From NCBI GenBank assembly GCA_040757695.1, contig JBFLWK010000018.1:1-35562 (forward strand): a stretch of 35,562 nt of DNA. The letters are read 5' to 3'. The translations under genes were made by a program, and so were the position numbers. Origin of the DNA: Elusimicrobiota bacterium. GTDB taxonomy: Bacteria; Elusimicrobiota; UBA8919. This document shows, in pieces, positions 1-7,570 of the stretch. The notes beneath the pieces are model-generated. The model was given only the letters and a program-made list of their open reading frames with translations, did no database searches and was not told where the DNA came from. Position 1 is the stretch's first letter; each line of letters begins with the position of its first letter.

Positions 1-57
1 TTTCAAAATTCAAAGAGCAATTTCAAAGGTCAAACCTTTGATTTGAATGAATTTGCA
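1..57. repeat. Inverted short-word array at window start
   Basis: Words containing TTCAAA (TTCAAAA, TTCAAAG, TCAAAGG) are followed by their approximate reverse complements (CCTTTGA, TTTGAAT, GAATTTG). The centre is a perfect hairpin, CAAAGGT-caa-ACCTTTG, at 24-40. The format resembles the inverted heptamer cassettes elsewhere in the window. The apparent start codon of the next gene lies in the right arm. Confidence 0.6.
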
Positions 58-571
58 AATATATTTTATAGTGGTTCCGACGAGCCGTATCAAAAAAACA
101 GTGTTTATAGCCGTTTTTCAGGTCGACAAAGAAGGTAAAACAGTAATACCTTTTAAGTTTGATTATGCAGGTTCTTTCTTTGAAGGATTAGCACCGGTTA
201 CATTGAATAATAAATATGGATTCATAGATAAGAAAGGCAACTTGGTAATTCCTTTCAAGTATGACCGTGCAGATGGTTTTAGAGAAGGATTATCAAGTGT
301 TGAACTCGGTAGTAAATGGGGTTATGTAGACAGGAATGGCAAAGAAGTAATTCCAATAAAATATGAATCAGTTGATTATTGGAATTTCAGTGAAGGGCTT
401 TCTGCTGTTCAACTTAATGGTAACTGGGGATATATCAATAAGAAAGATAAGGTAATCATTCCATTGAAATATGAAAGTGCTAAATCTTTTAGAAATGGTC
501 TTGCTGAAGTTAAACTTAATGGTAAAACAGGTTATGTTGATAAAAATGGCAACGAGTATTTTAGGAAATAA
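47..571 (+). CDS. WG-repeat protein, probably missing its 5' part
   Basis: About four WG-type beta repeats are visible, with the pattern GYVDRNGKEVIP then KYE..., a aromatic/F..GL and AxV.LNGKWGY. WG-repeat proteins often lie at the surface or bind partners, but no specific function can be given. The first 26 or so codons do not look like a WG repeat or a signal peptide. The first recognisable repeat begins part-way in (VDKEGKTVIPF, about residue 27). No ribosome binding site precedes ATG 47 or the alternative GTG 71, and ATG 47 lies inside an inverted repeat. I infer that the upstream part was lost or separated by the repeat, so this may be the intact 3' part of a broken gene. It ends 23 bases before the moxR start. 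Confidence 0.6.
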   Translation: MNLQIYFIVVPTSRIKKTVFIAVFQVDKEGKTVIPFKFDYAGSFFEGLAPVTLNNKYGFIDKKGNLVIPFKYDRADGFREGLSSVELGSKWGYVDRNGKEVIPIKYESVDYWNFSEGLSAVQLNGNWGYINKKDKVIIPLKYESAKSFRNGLAEVKLNGKTGYVDKNGNEYFRK

Positions 572-594
572 TTGTGTAAAATTGAGGAGTGAGT

Positions 595-1578
595 ATGGAG
601 AAGATCTCTGATGTGAAACTTGTAGAAAAATTGGTTGAAGCACGGAAGTCAATCCTTGAGCAGTTGAGAAATGTTATTGTCGGCCAGCAGGATGTGATTG
701 ATGAGCTTTTGATTTCGCTTTTTGCAAAAGGACATTCGCTTATTGTCGGTGTACCCGGGCTTGCGAAGACGCTTATTGTGTCTACAATTTCGCAGATTCT
801 GGATTTGCAATTCTCACGGATTCAGTTCACACCTGATTTAATGCCGTCAGATATCACAGGCACCGAGGTGATACAGGAAAACATTTCAACTGGTGAACGA
901 AATTTTAAATTTATTAAAGGACCGATTTTTGCGAATATAATTCTTGCTGATGAAATCAACCGCACACCACCTAAAACGCAGTCAGCACTGCTTCAAGCAA
1001 TGCAGGAATATAAAGTAACCGTTGCAGGACAGACATATTCACTCCCGAGCCCGTTTTTTGTTTTAGCAACCCAAAATCCAATAGAGCAAGAAGGTACATA
1101 TCCACTACCGGAAGCACAGCTTGACCGTTTCTTTTTTCAGATAAATATTGATTATCCAACACAGGAAGATGAGAAAGAAATTATCAGAAAAACAACAGGT
1201 ATAATATCATCAGAAATCAAGCGTATGTTGAACCAGAAAGAGATTTTACTACTCCAGGAGATTGTAAGAAAAGTGCCAGTAAGCGATTATGTTGTCAACT
1301 ATGTTGTTAAACTTGTCTCTCAAACCAGACCTAAAATTTCAGTGTTAGATTTTACAAAAAAATGGTTGAACTGGGGTGCAGGTCCGCGTGCTTCACAGAA
1401 CCTTATTTTAGCCGGGAAATCCAAAGCAGTTTTAGAAGGTAGATATACCGTCTCGGTTGAAGACATCAAAGCGGTTGTATATCCTGTATTAAGACACCGT
1501 TTAATTTTGAACTACGCCGCAGAAGCAGAAGGGCTTTCAACAGAAGATATCATCAAAAAATTAGTAGAATCGGTTTAG
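595..1578 (+). CDS. MoxR-family AAA+ ATPase
   Basis: A MoxR/RavA-type AAA+ ATPase of 327 residues, a usual length. Walker A is GVPGLAKT (about 52-59) and Walker B is ILADEINR (about 116-123). The sensor-1 region reads LATQNPIEQEGTYPLPEAQ, the family signature, and is followed by LDRF. MoxR proteins are thought to act as chaperones that assemble or activate the VWA proteins encoded beside them, here the DUF58 and Bat-like genes. ATG 595 is chosen over GTG 589 because GAGG at 584-587 is well placed for it. The DUF58 partner usually follows directly, but here 356 bases of hairpins intervene. Confidence 0.93.
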   Translation: MEKISDVKLVEKLVEARKSILEQLRNVIVGQQDVIDELLISLFAKGHSLIVGVPGLAKTLIVSTISQILDLQFSRIQFTPDLMPSDITGTEVIQENISTGERNFKFIKGPIFANIILADEINRTPPKTQSALLQAMQEYKVTVAGQTYSLPSPFFVLATQNPIEQEGTYPLPEAQLDRFFFQINIDYPTQEDEKEIIRKTTGIISSEIKRMLNQKEILLLQEIVRKVPVSDYVVNYVVKLVSQTRPKISVLDFTKKWLNWGAGPRASQNLILAGKSKAVLEGRYTVSVEDIKAVVYPVLRHRLILNYAAEAEGLSTEDIIKKLVESV

Positions 1579-1934
1579 TCACTTAAGTCGGTCTAATCGG
1601 TCAATTCCGTTAACAAAGATAACGAAACAGCAAATAGCGGATAGAGGTGAGCAGAGAGAGGAGAGAGAATAGAGGTTAGCAATGCTCTCCGATTTATCGA
1701 AGCACGCCTACAAATTTCAGTAAAACTGAACTGTCACCACTAACCATCTCGCTTTGCGAGCGCCTATAATGTATCGGATTCAGTTTCTGATACTATGAGA
1801 ATGGTGAGTATGAATATAGAGCAAGTGCTCTATATTCCGACGACAAAACATATAGAGCAAATGCTCTACAACCTATCTGCGGCTATCCGAGTTCATTTGC
1901 GGTTGCTTTTTATAATTTCCTGTGCTGTAAAAAA
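1579..1934. repeat. Intergenic nest of hairpins between moxR and DUF58 gene
   Basis: No credible gene is present. Perfect inverted repeats seen: TTCAGT-aaa-ACTGAA (1716-1730), CTCGC-ttt-GCGAG (1748-1760), GTATC...GATAC (1771-1793), GAATATAGAGCA-ag-TGCTCTATATTC (1812-1837) and TAGAGCA-aa-TGCTCTA (1853-1868). The last two are sister copies. Weaker arms enclose them: ACCATCTC/GAGAATGGT (1743-1804), and GCAAATAGCGGATAGAGGT (1630-1648) against 1871-1900. A TATAAT at 1911-1916, 18 bases before the DUF58 start, could be a -10 box, but no convincing -35 is present. Confidence 0.75.
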
Positions 1935-2822
1935 ATGAAACCATATCTTGACCCATTAGTTGTAGCAAAACTATCGTCAATGGCATTAAGAGCACGATTC
2001 GTCGTTGAAGGGTTTATATCAGGATTGCATACAAGCCGTTTCAAAGGTCATTCTATAGAGTTCGCACAACATCGTGAGTACTCGTTTGGTGATGAATTAA
2101 AACATCTTGATTGGAAGGTGTATGGCAAGTCCGACAGGTATTTTGTAAAACAGTTTGAAGAAGAAACAAATCTTAAATCGTATATTTTACTTGATACAAG
2201 CGGCTCAATGGGCTATAAGTCCAACGGAATCTCAAAACTGGAATACGGTTCCTATATCGCTGCAGCACTTTCATATCTGATGATAAAACAAGGCGATTCC
2301 GTCGGCTTGGTTGTGTATGATACCAAGTTGAAAAAAATTATTCCACCACGGTCAAGTTTGAGTCATCTTGCTGTTATATTTGATGAACTTTCAGAATTAG
2401 TGCCTACCAGCAGCGAAACCGATATTACAAAAGTGCTTCTGGATTTTTCTACAAATATCAAAAAACGGGCTTTAATTATTTTGGTTTCAGACCTGTTTGA
2501 CGACCAAGAAAAAATTATCAGGGCAATAAAAAATTACAGATATGCCAGGAATGAAGTTATTGTATTTCATATTATGGATAAAACGGAAAAGATATTAAAT
2601 TTAGATGGAAATATATTATTTAAAAGTATGGAAAATGAAAGTTTTTTAATTGCGGAATCGGAGATTATCAGAAAAGAATATCAAAAACTTGTAGCCGAGT
2701 TTATAGAAAAGTATAGGTTAGAATTCCAAAAATCAGATATTGATTACTCTGTTTTTGATACATCAACTCCACTGGATGTTGCCTTGACAAATTATCTTTT
2801 CAAAAGAGAAAAGATAATTTAG
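1935..2822 (+). CDS. DUF58 / VWA-like protein of the MoxR operon
   Basis: A DUF58 protein of 295 residues. The family block HREYSFGDELKHLDWKVYG is at about 46-64. A metal-ion-dependent adhesion-site-like motif, DTSGSM, follows at 87-92, so the VWA-like fold may bind a divalent metal. No membrane segment is evident, so the protein is probably cytoplasmic or peripheral. DUF58 proteins pair with MoxR ATPases and Bat VWA proteins; the biochemical role is unknown, with links to stress and aerotolerance in some species. The ribosome binding site is weak. The next gene starts 4 bases after the stop, so the two are probably co-transcribed. Confidence 0.9.
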   Translation: MKPYLDPLVVAKLSSMALRARFVVEGFISGLHTSRFKGHSIEFAQHREYSFGDELKHLDWKVYGKSDRYFVKQFEEETNLKSYILLDTSGSMGYKSNGISKLEYGSYIAAALSYLMIKQGDSVGLVVYDTKLKKIIPPRSSLSHLAVIFDELSELVPTSSETDITKVLLDFSTNIKKRALIILVSDLFDDQEKIIRAIKNYRYARNEVIVFHIMDKTEKILNLDGNILFKSMENESFLIAESEIIRKEYQKLVAEFIEKYRLEFQKSDIDYSVFDTSTPLDVALTNYLFKREKII

Positions 2823-2826
2823 AAAA

Positions 2827-4761
2827 ATGTCATTTCTTAATTCTGCATTTCTTATTGGGCTTTTTGCTGTTTTTATACCGATACTTATTCATTTACTATC
2901 CAGAAAAAAACCGAAAAGAATAGATTTCAGCGATTTAAGGTTTTTACAACTTGCGGCACGGCGGTCAGTGAACAAATTCAGAATTAAGCAGTATCTACTG
3001 CTATTGATAAGATGTCTTCTTATAATTATACTCACTTTGATTTTTGCCCGACCTGTGATTCATTATACTTCAGCATCTAACAATGTTGAGACAGTTTTTC
3101 TGATTGATAATTCGTATTCAATGGATTATTATAAAGATGGTAAAACTCGCCTTGCCGTTGCTAAGGATGTTGTTAAAAAAATTGTCTCATTACTTAACCC
3201 ACAGGAACAAATATCAGTTTTTTCTTTTTCAGATGCTCTATCAGATGTGGTAAAAAATCCAACAACTGACAGACAATTGATATTAACCGAGTTAGAAAAA
3301 ACCAAAATTTCATACAGAAAAACAGATACAGTAAATGCAATAAACGGGTTGACAAACTATTTCCAGAACAACCAGTATGAAAAACGGATTGTTTTAATAA
3401 GCGATTTTGCTAAAAACGGTTGGTATGAAAAAAAAGATATATTCAATGAAAAACATAGAATTATATGTGTTGATGTTGGTGATAATAATGCTGAAAACTT
3501 TGCAGTATCAAATATAGAAACAGATAATAACCAGATATCTGCTGAGATATCAAATCTGTCAATCGCAGATAGAAAAATTTCAGGCTCTATTTATATTGAT
3601 ACTAAAAAGTATAAAGATATGTTTTTTGAGACAAAAGCGGCTAAACCAATTTTCACAACATTTAATCTAAAAAATATTGAAAACGGTATCCATCGCTGTT
3701 TTGTAGAAATAGAAAATGATAAACTTTTAGCTGACAACAAACATTTTTTTGCGTTTAATTTTCGTCAGAAGCCAAAAATACTTTTAGTTGACGGTAACCC
3801 GCAGTTTTCAGATTTTAAGGGTGAAACTTATTTCTTAAAAACAGCACTCTCAAATTATGCAACGGTTAAAATCATAAATTATTCCCAGTTTGAAAATGAG
3901 TTGTTAGACGATTATTCAGCATTGTTTTTGTGTAATGTTTCTAATTTTGATAAGACAACCGCAATGAAACTAAACCACTTTATTTCTAAAAACGGCTGTC
4001 TTGTATTTTTTTTAGGCGATAAGGTATCAATTGATAATTACAATACTTCTATACGGTTTCTGCTTCCAGGCGAAATTTCTAAAATCCTGAATGGAGGCAA
4101 CCTGTCAGATTATGGATTGACTGCAAATAGTGAAGAAATTATTAAAAATACAAATATCATCCGACGGTTCTTGTTAATTCCTGAAAAGGATTCAGAAGTA
4201 GTTTTTAAGTTTGCAGACGATACACCATTACTCATAAAGAACAACCAGAATGTTTTTGTCTTTGCTGTATCTGCTAACCTGAACTTTTCTGATATTCCTG
4301 TAAAACCGAGTTTCCCAATTATTATTAAGCGGATTATGGATTATCTGGTGCAGAGTGATACTGTAATTCAGTCAAAAAAGGTTGGTGAAAAATTTGAACG
4401 AAAAAATATACTATTAGTCACCGAAATAATTACGCCCGACAGCCAAATAGTAAAATCACCGACTGATTTTGTGTTTGACCAGCCGGGTGTTTATGAAATA
4501 AAATATAAAAATAGAAAAACTGAATTCTGTAATGTGAATCTAGATACTCATAGTGGCGAGTCAGACCTGACAAAGATAAATACAGCAGAACTCAAAAAAA
4601 TACTTGATAAACTGTATGTCGGGATAGTATTAGCGGATAGACATCTTGAAAAAAATGTAAAAAAATTATTGTACGGGAACGAAATCACAAAGTATTTTCT
4701 ATCAGTTTTATTGATACTGGTTATATTAGAAACAGTCATTGCAAATTTGAGAATGAAATGA
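2827..4761 (+). CDS. BatA-like membrane VWA protein
   Basis: A 644-residue membrane protein. The N-terminal BatA-type double transmembrane domain (segments about 8-24 and 57-73) contains the family-like stretch IHLLSRKKPKRIDFSDLRFL. A VWA domain follows with the metal-site motif DNSYS (94-98). The long middle resembles the glutamine-amidotransferase-like fold seen in large Bat-type proteins (LLVDGNPQFSDFKGETYFL near 320). The C-terminus has one more transmembrane helix. It probably sits in the inner membrane with its VWA part anchored there, working with the MoxR/DUF58 pair. The stop overlaps the next start (ATGA), which suggests translational coupling. Confidence 0.85.
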   Translation: MSFLNSAFLIGLFAVFIPILIHLLSRKKPKRIDFSDLRFLQLAARRSVNKFRIKQYLLLLIRCLLIIILTLIFARPVIHYTSASNNVETVFLIDNSYSMDYYKDGKTRLAVAKDVVKKIVSLLNPQEQISVFSFSDALSDVVKNPTTDRQLILTELEKTKISYRKTDTVNAINGLTNYFQNNQYEKRIVLISDFAKNGWYEKKDIFNEKHRIICVDVGDNNAENFAVSNIETDNNQISAEISNLSIADRKISGSIYIDTKKYKDMFFETKAAKPIFTTFNLKNIENGIHRCFVEIENDKLLADNKHFFAFNFRQKPKILLVDGNPQFSDFKGETYFLKTALSNYATVKIINYSQFENELLDDYSALFLCNVSNFDKTTAMKLNHFISKNGCLVFFLGDKVSIDNYNTSIRFLLPGEISKILNGGNLSDYGLTANSEEIIKNTNIIRRFLLIPEKDSEVVFKFADDTPLLIKNNQNVFVFAVSANLNFSDIPVKPSFPIIIKRIMDYLVQSDTVIQSKKVGEKFERKNILLVTEIITPDSQIVKSPTDFVFDQPGVYEIKYKNRKTEFCNVNLDTHSGESDLTKINTAELKKILDKLYVGIVLADRHLEKNVKKLLYGNEITKYFLSVLLILVILETVIANLRMK

Positions 4762-5513
4762 AAAATAGTATAAGATGGCAAGATGGCAAGATGGTAAGAT
4801 GGTTAGGCAATCTTTTCCTATCTACCTATCTACCTATCTACCTATCTACCTATCTTTATTGTCAACAAGGTGGTAAATTCGTTTTTACACAGTTATCCTA
4901 CACTGGTAATTGGGATACCCGACCAACTGCTTGGTCGCGGATTATTGAATATATTAGTATGACAACCAGTGTAAAAACTATACCGGAAAGACGAATTGTT
5001 CAAATTGCCGACGACAAACTTTTCTGGTCGCCTTTTCTGGTAATTACTGCAGATTCCGAATTTCCACAATTCAGCGAGTATGAAATAAAAATACTAAATA
5101 GATATATTCAATGTGGTGGCACAATTTTTATTGATGAAACATCAGGCAGACGAGATTCTGCAACTGATAGAGCAATCAGGAATGCAATTAAAAAGATAAC
5201 GCCTCAAAATCCGCTTGAAAAAATTCCAACAACCGATGCTGTATATAAATCATTTTATCTGTTACAAAAAGGTATTACTACTCGGTTTTTAGAGGGCTGT
5301 AAAATAGGCGAACGTTATTGCATTGTATATTCACAGAATGACCTATTAGGTGCTTGGGAACGTGACAATCTCGGGAATTATATTTATCCGTGTGATGAAC
5401 AGCAGAGATGGGAAGCCAAAAAACTAACAGTCAATATCATAATATACGCACTATCAGGAACCTATAAATCAGATGCTGTCCATATTCCATTCATAAAAAG
5501 TAAGTTAAAATGA
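4758..5513 (+). CDS. DUF4159 exported protein with repeat-derived signal peptide
   Basis: From about residue 40 this matches DUF4159 (FVFTQLSYTGNWDTRPTAW, later GGTIFIDETSG), a family found in Bat-type operons and often exported. Function unknown; length 251. The first 35 residues are written almost wholly in repeats. The charged part (about 5-16, RWQDGKMVRW) is four copies of AAGATGGY, and the hydrophobic part (about 21-33) is 4.6 copies of CTATCTAC. Together they read as a signal peptide or anchor, ending at YCQQGG. The gene overlaps its neighbours by 4 bases on both sides (ATGA). Confidence 0.85.
   Translation: MKNSIRWQDGKMVRWLGNLFLSTYLPIYLSTYLYCQQGGKFVFTQLSYTGNWDTRPTAWSRIIEYISMTTSVKTIPERRIVQIADDKLFWSPFLVITADSEFPQFSEYEIKILNRYIQCGGTIFIDETSGRRDSATDRAIRNAIKKITPQNPLEKIPTTDAVYKSFYLLQKGITTRFLEGCKIGERYCIVYSQNDLLGAWERDNLGNYIYPCDEQQRWEAKKLTVNIIIYALSGTYKSDAVHIPFIKSKLK
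4772..4854. repeat. Inverted octamer cassette: AAGATGGY x4 and CTATCTAC x4.6
   Basis: Left array of four 8-nt words at 4772-4803 (AAGATGGC twice, AAGATGGT twice). Right array of CTATCTAC at 4818-4854. The right word is roughly complementary to the left one, so the arms can pair imperfectly. The cassette lies wholly inside the coding region and forms the N-terminal signal/anchor of the DUF4159 protein. Confidence 0.9.
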
Positions 5514-7570
5514 AAAAACTATATTTCATCCATATTGTATTAAGAATCATTCTTTTTTTAGCAATAATAATGCTAATTTTTCAGCCAATAAAAAAGGTGT
5601 ATAAAAAAAGAGCGCGCCCTACTGTTGCGGTTCTTATTGATAATTCAGCGAGTATGAAAAATTTTGGTTTCAAACAAGTAAAGAAAAAAATAGTTTCACA
5701 GGTTACTAAATCAGCCAGGATTAAACCACTTTTTTTTGTGTTTTCAGATGAGACAAAAAATATCACGCCACTTACGGAGTACGAGATAGAATCATTAAAA
5801 GCAGATGGTTCCCGAACCGATATAGTTGGCGCACTGGAAAGGATAAAAACGGATTTTCTTGGCAAGGAGTTAGATGGTATTATTCTGTTTTCTGACGGGA
5901 ATCAAAATATAGATACGGGAATAACTGATGAAATACTGAATGAACTGACTGCGCTAAAAATACCCATTTTTGCGGTTGTGCCTGAACTTCAGCAAATACA
6001 AAAAAATATCTCTATCGGTAAAATAGAAATCCCTGATATTATTTTCAGGAATGTTAACGCTACTATTGTAGCAAAAGTTAATGTCGTCGGGTTTGCTGGT
6101 AAAAAAATTTCGGTTTTTCTTAAATCCGAAAATGGTTTACTACAAACTAAGACGCTGGATATAAAAACTGATGGGCTGTATGATATACCATTTGAAATAA
6201 TACCTGAAAAAGCTGGTATGGTTTCATATTCTATAGAAATACCGCAATATCAAGCCGAGCAAAATATAACAGATAACAAAAAAAAGTTCCAATTAGAAGT
6301 AGAAGCAGAAAAGATTCGGGTGCTTTATCTTTGTGGTCAACCATCGTTTAATTATTCATTTTTAAGAGCAGCATTAAAAAGTAATCCTAAAATAGAACTT
6401 GTCTCGTTTATAATTCTAAGAAACCCGGAAAATATCGTTCCTGTGCCTGATACAGAACTTTCATTGATACCATTCCCGGTGGATGAACTTTTTTCTAAAG
6501 AGATTTTTAATTTTGATTTACTCATTTTAGATAATTTTAATTATTCCAAATTTCCTATAAATTTTCAGCATCTTACTAATATAAAAAATTTTGTCAGTTT
6601 GTTTGGTAAAGCGTTCTTAATATTTTCAGGCGATGTCGCAATGTCAATATATCAGAACACACCGCTAGATGAAATTTTGCCTGTTCATCCATCTGCTCAA
6701 ATTATACCGGATAGATTCCGATTAAGTATTCTGCGACCTGAACACAATATACTGAAATTTGCAGATGATAGTTCTGAAAACAGTTCAATCTTGAAAAGTT
6801 TGCCTGAATTGGATACTATAAACTCCTGTACCAGCCGAGATAAAACTATCTTGCTGGCTGAAAGTGAGAAATCCAAAATACCAGTGATTGCAATTACAGA
6901 AGCAGGCAAAGGCAGGGTAATGTGTGTTACAACTTCGTCGTTATGGCGACTTGCACTCGGCAGTGAAAATCCATACAGTTATGCAAAATTGGTTGAACAA
7001 TCACTAAAATGGTTAACAAATGCAACCTCTATGAAACAAGTAGCAATAATCACAAAAAAAAGATATAATACAACTGATATTGCGAATATCAAAATAAAAG
7101 TAAATAATGAGTACTTCGTACCGCTAAATAACGCAACCGTGTCACTATCACTGACAATGCCTGATAACAGCAAAAAAAGTTTCTTTGCTATACCTGATAT
7201 AGAAGATGGGAATTATACTACGCAACTTGAACTGAATTCGGCTGGTAAATATAAACTTGACGCTCGTGCATATCATAACAAAAGATTTTTAGGCGACGAT
7301 AAGATAACTTTTGCTGTTTCTGAAACTTCAACTGAGTCAGCAGATATTTTTATAAATGACCAGTTTATGAAACAAATTGCAACCCAAACTAATGGCGAAT
7401 TTTTAGTAATAGACCAATTTGAAATATCTCAACTAAAAATTAAGCCGCGAACAACAGATTCTGATTTCCTGTATGATATAAATATCTGGAATAAACCGTT
7501 AACTTATATTATCTTGATTTTGTTGGTTTCGCTGGAGTGGTATTTAAGACGACGAAGCGGACTTTTATGA
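5510..7570 (+). CDS. VWA-domain membrane protein with amidotransferase-like region (BatB/large Bat type)
   Basis: A 686-residue protein with an N-terminal transmembrane helix (about 8-25) and a VWA domain whose metal motif is DNSAS (44-48). A class-I glutamine-amidotransferase-like region follows (VLYLCGQPSFNYSFLRAAL, about 266 onward). A late beta-sandwich part and a C-terminal membrane helix (TYIILILLVSLEW) end it. No catalytic triad was traced, so amidotransferase activity is not claimed; in these proteins the fold is probably structural. The start overlaps the DUF4159 stop (ATGA). It is the last Bat-type gene before the glycosyltransferase block. Confidence 0.82.
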   Translation: MKKLYFIHIVLRIILFLAIIMLIFQPIKKVYKKRARPTVAVLIDNSASMKNFGFKQVKKKIVSQVTKSARIKPLFFVFSDETKNITPLTEYEIESLKADGSRTDIVGALERIKTDFLGKELDGIILFSDGNQNIDTGITDEILNELTALKIPIFAVVPELQQIQKNISIGKIEIPDIIFRNVNATIVAKVNVVGFAGKKISVFLKSENGLLQTKTLDIKTDGLYDIPFEIIPEKAGMVSYSIEIPQYQAEQNITDNKKKFQLEVEAEKIRVLYLCGQPSFNYSFLRAALKSNPKIELVSFIILRNPENIVPVPDTELSLIPFPVDELFSKEIFNFDLLILDNFNYSKFPINFQHLTNIKNFVSLFGKAFLIFSGDVAMSIYQNTPLDEILPVHPSAQIIPDRFRLSILRPEHNILKFADDSSENSSILKSLPELDTINSCTSRDKTILLAESEKSKIPVIAITEAGKGRVMCVTTSSLWRLALGSENPYSYAKLVEQSLKWLTNATSMKQVAIITKKRYNTTDIANIKIKVNNEYFVPLNNATVSLSLTMPDNSKKSFFAIPDIEDGNYTTQLELNSAGKYKLDARAYHNKRFLGDDKITFAVSETSTESADIFINDQFMKQIATQTNGEFLVIDQFEISQLKIKPRTTDSDFLYDINIWNKPLTYIILILLVSLEWYLRRRSGLL

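Noticed and set aside
7537-7566. Upstream GTG start for DUF2723 paralogue A
   Set aside because: The ATG at 7567 overlaps the previous stop as ATGA and begins directly with the first membrane helix, as in paralogues B and C.
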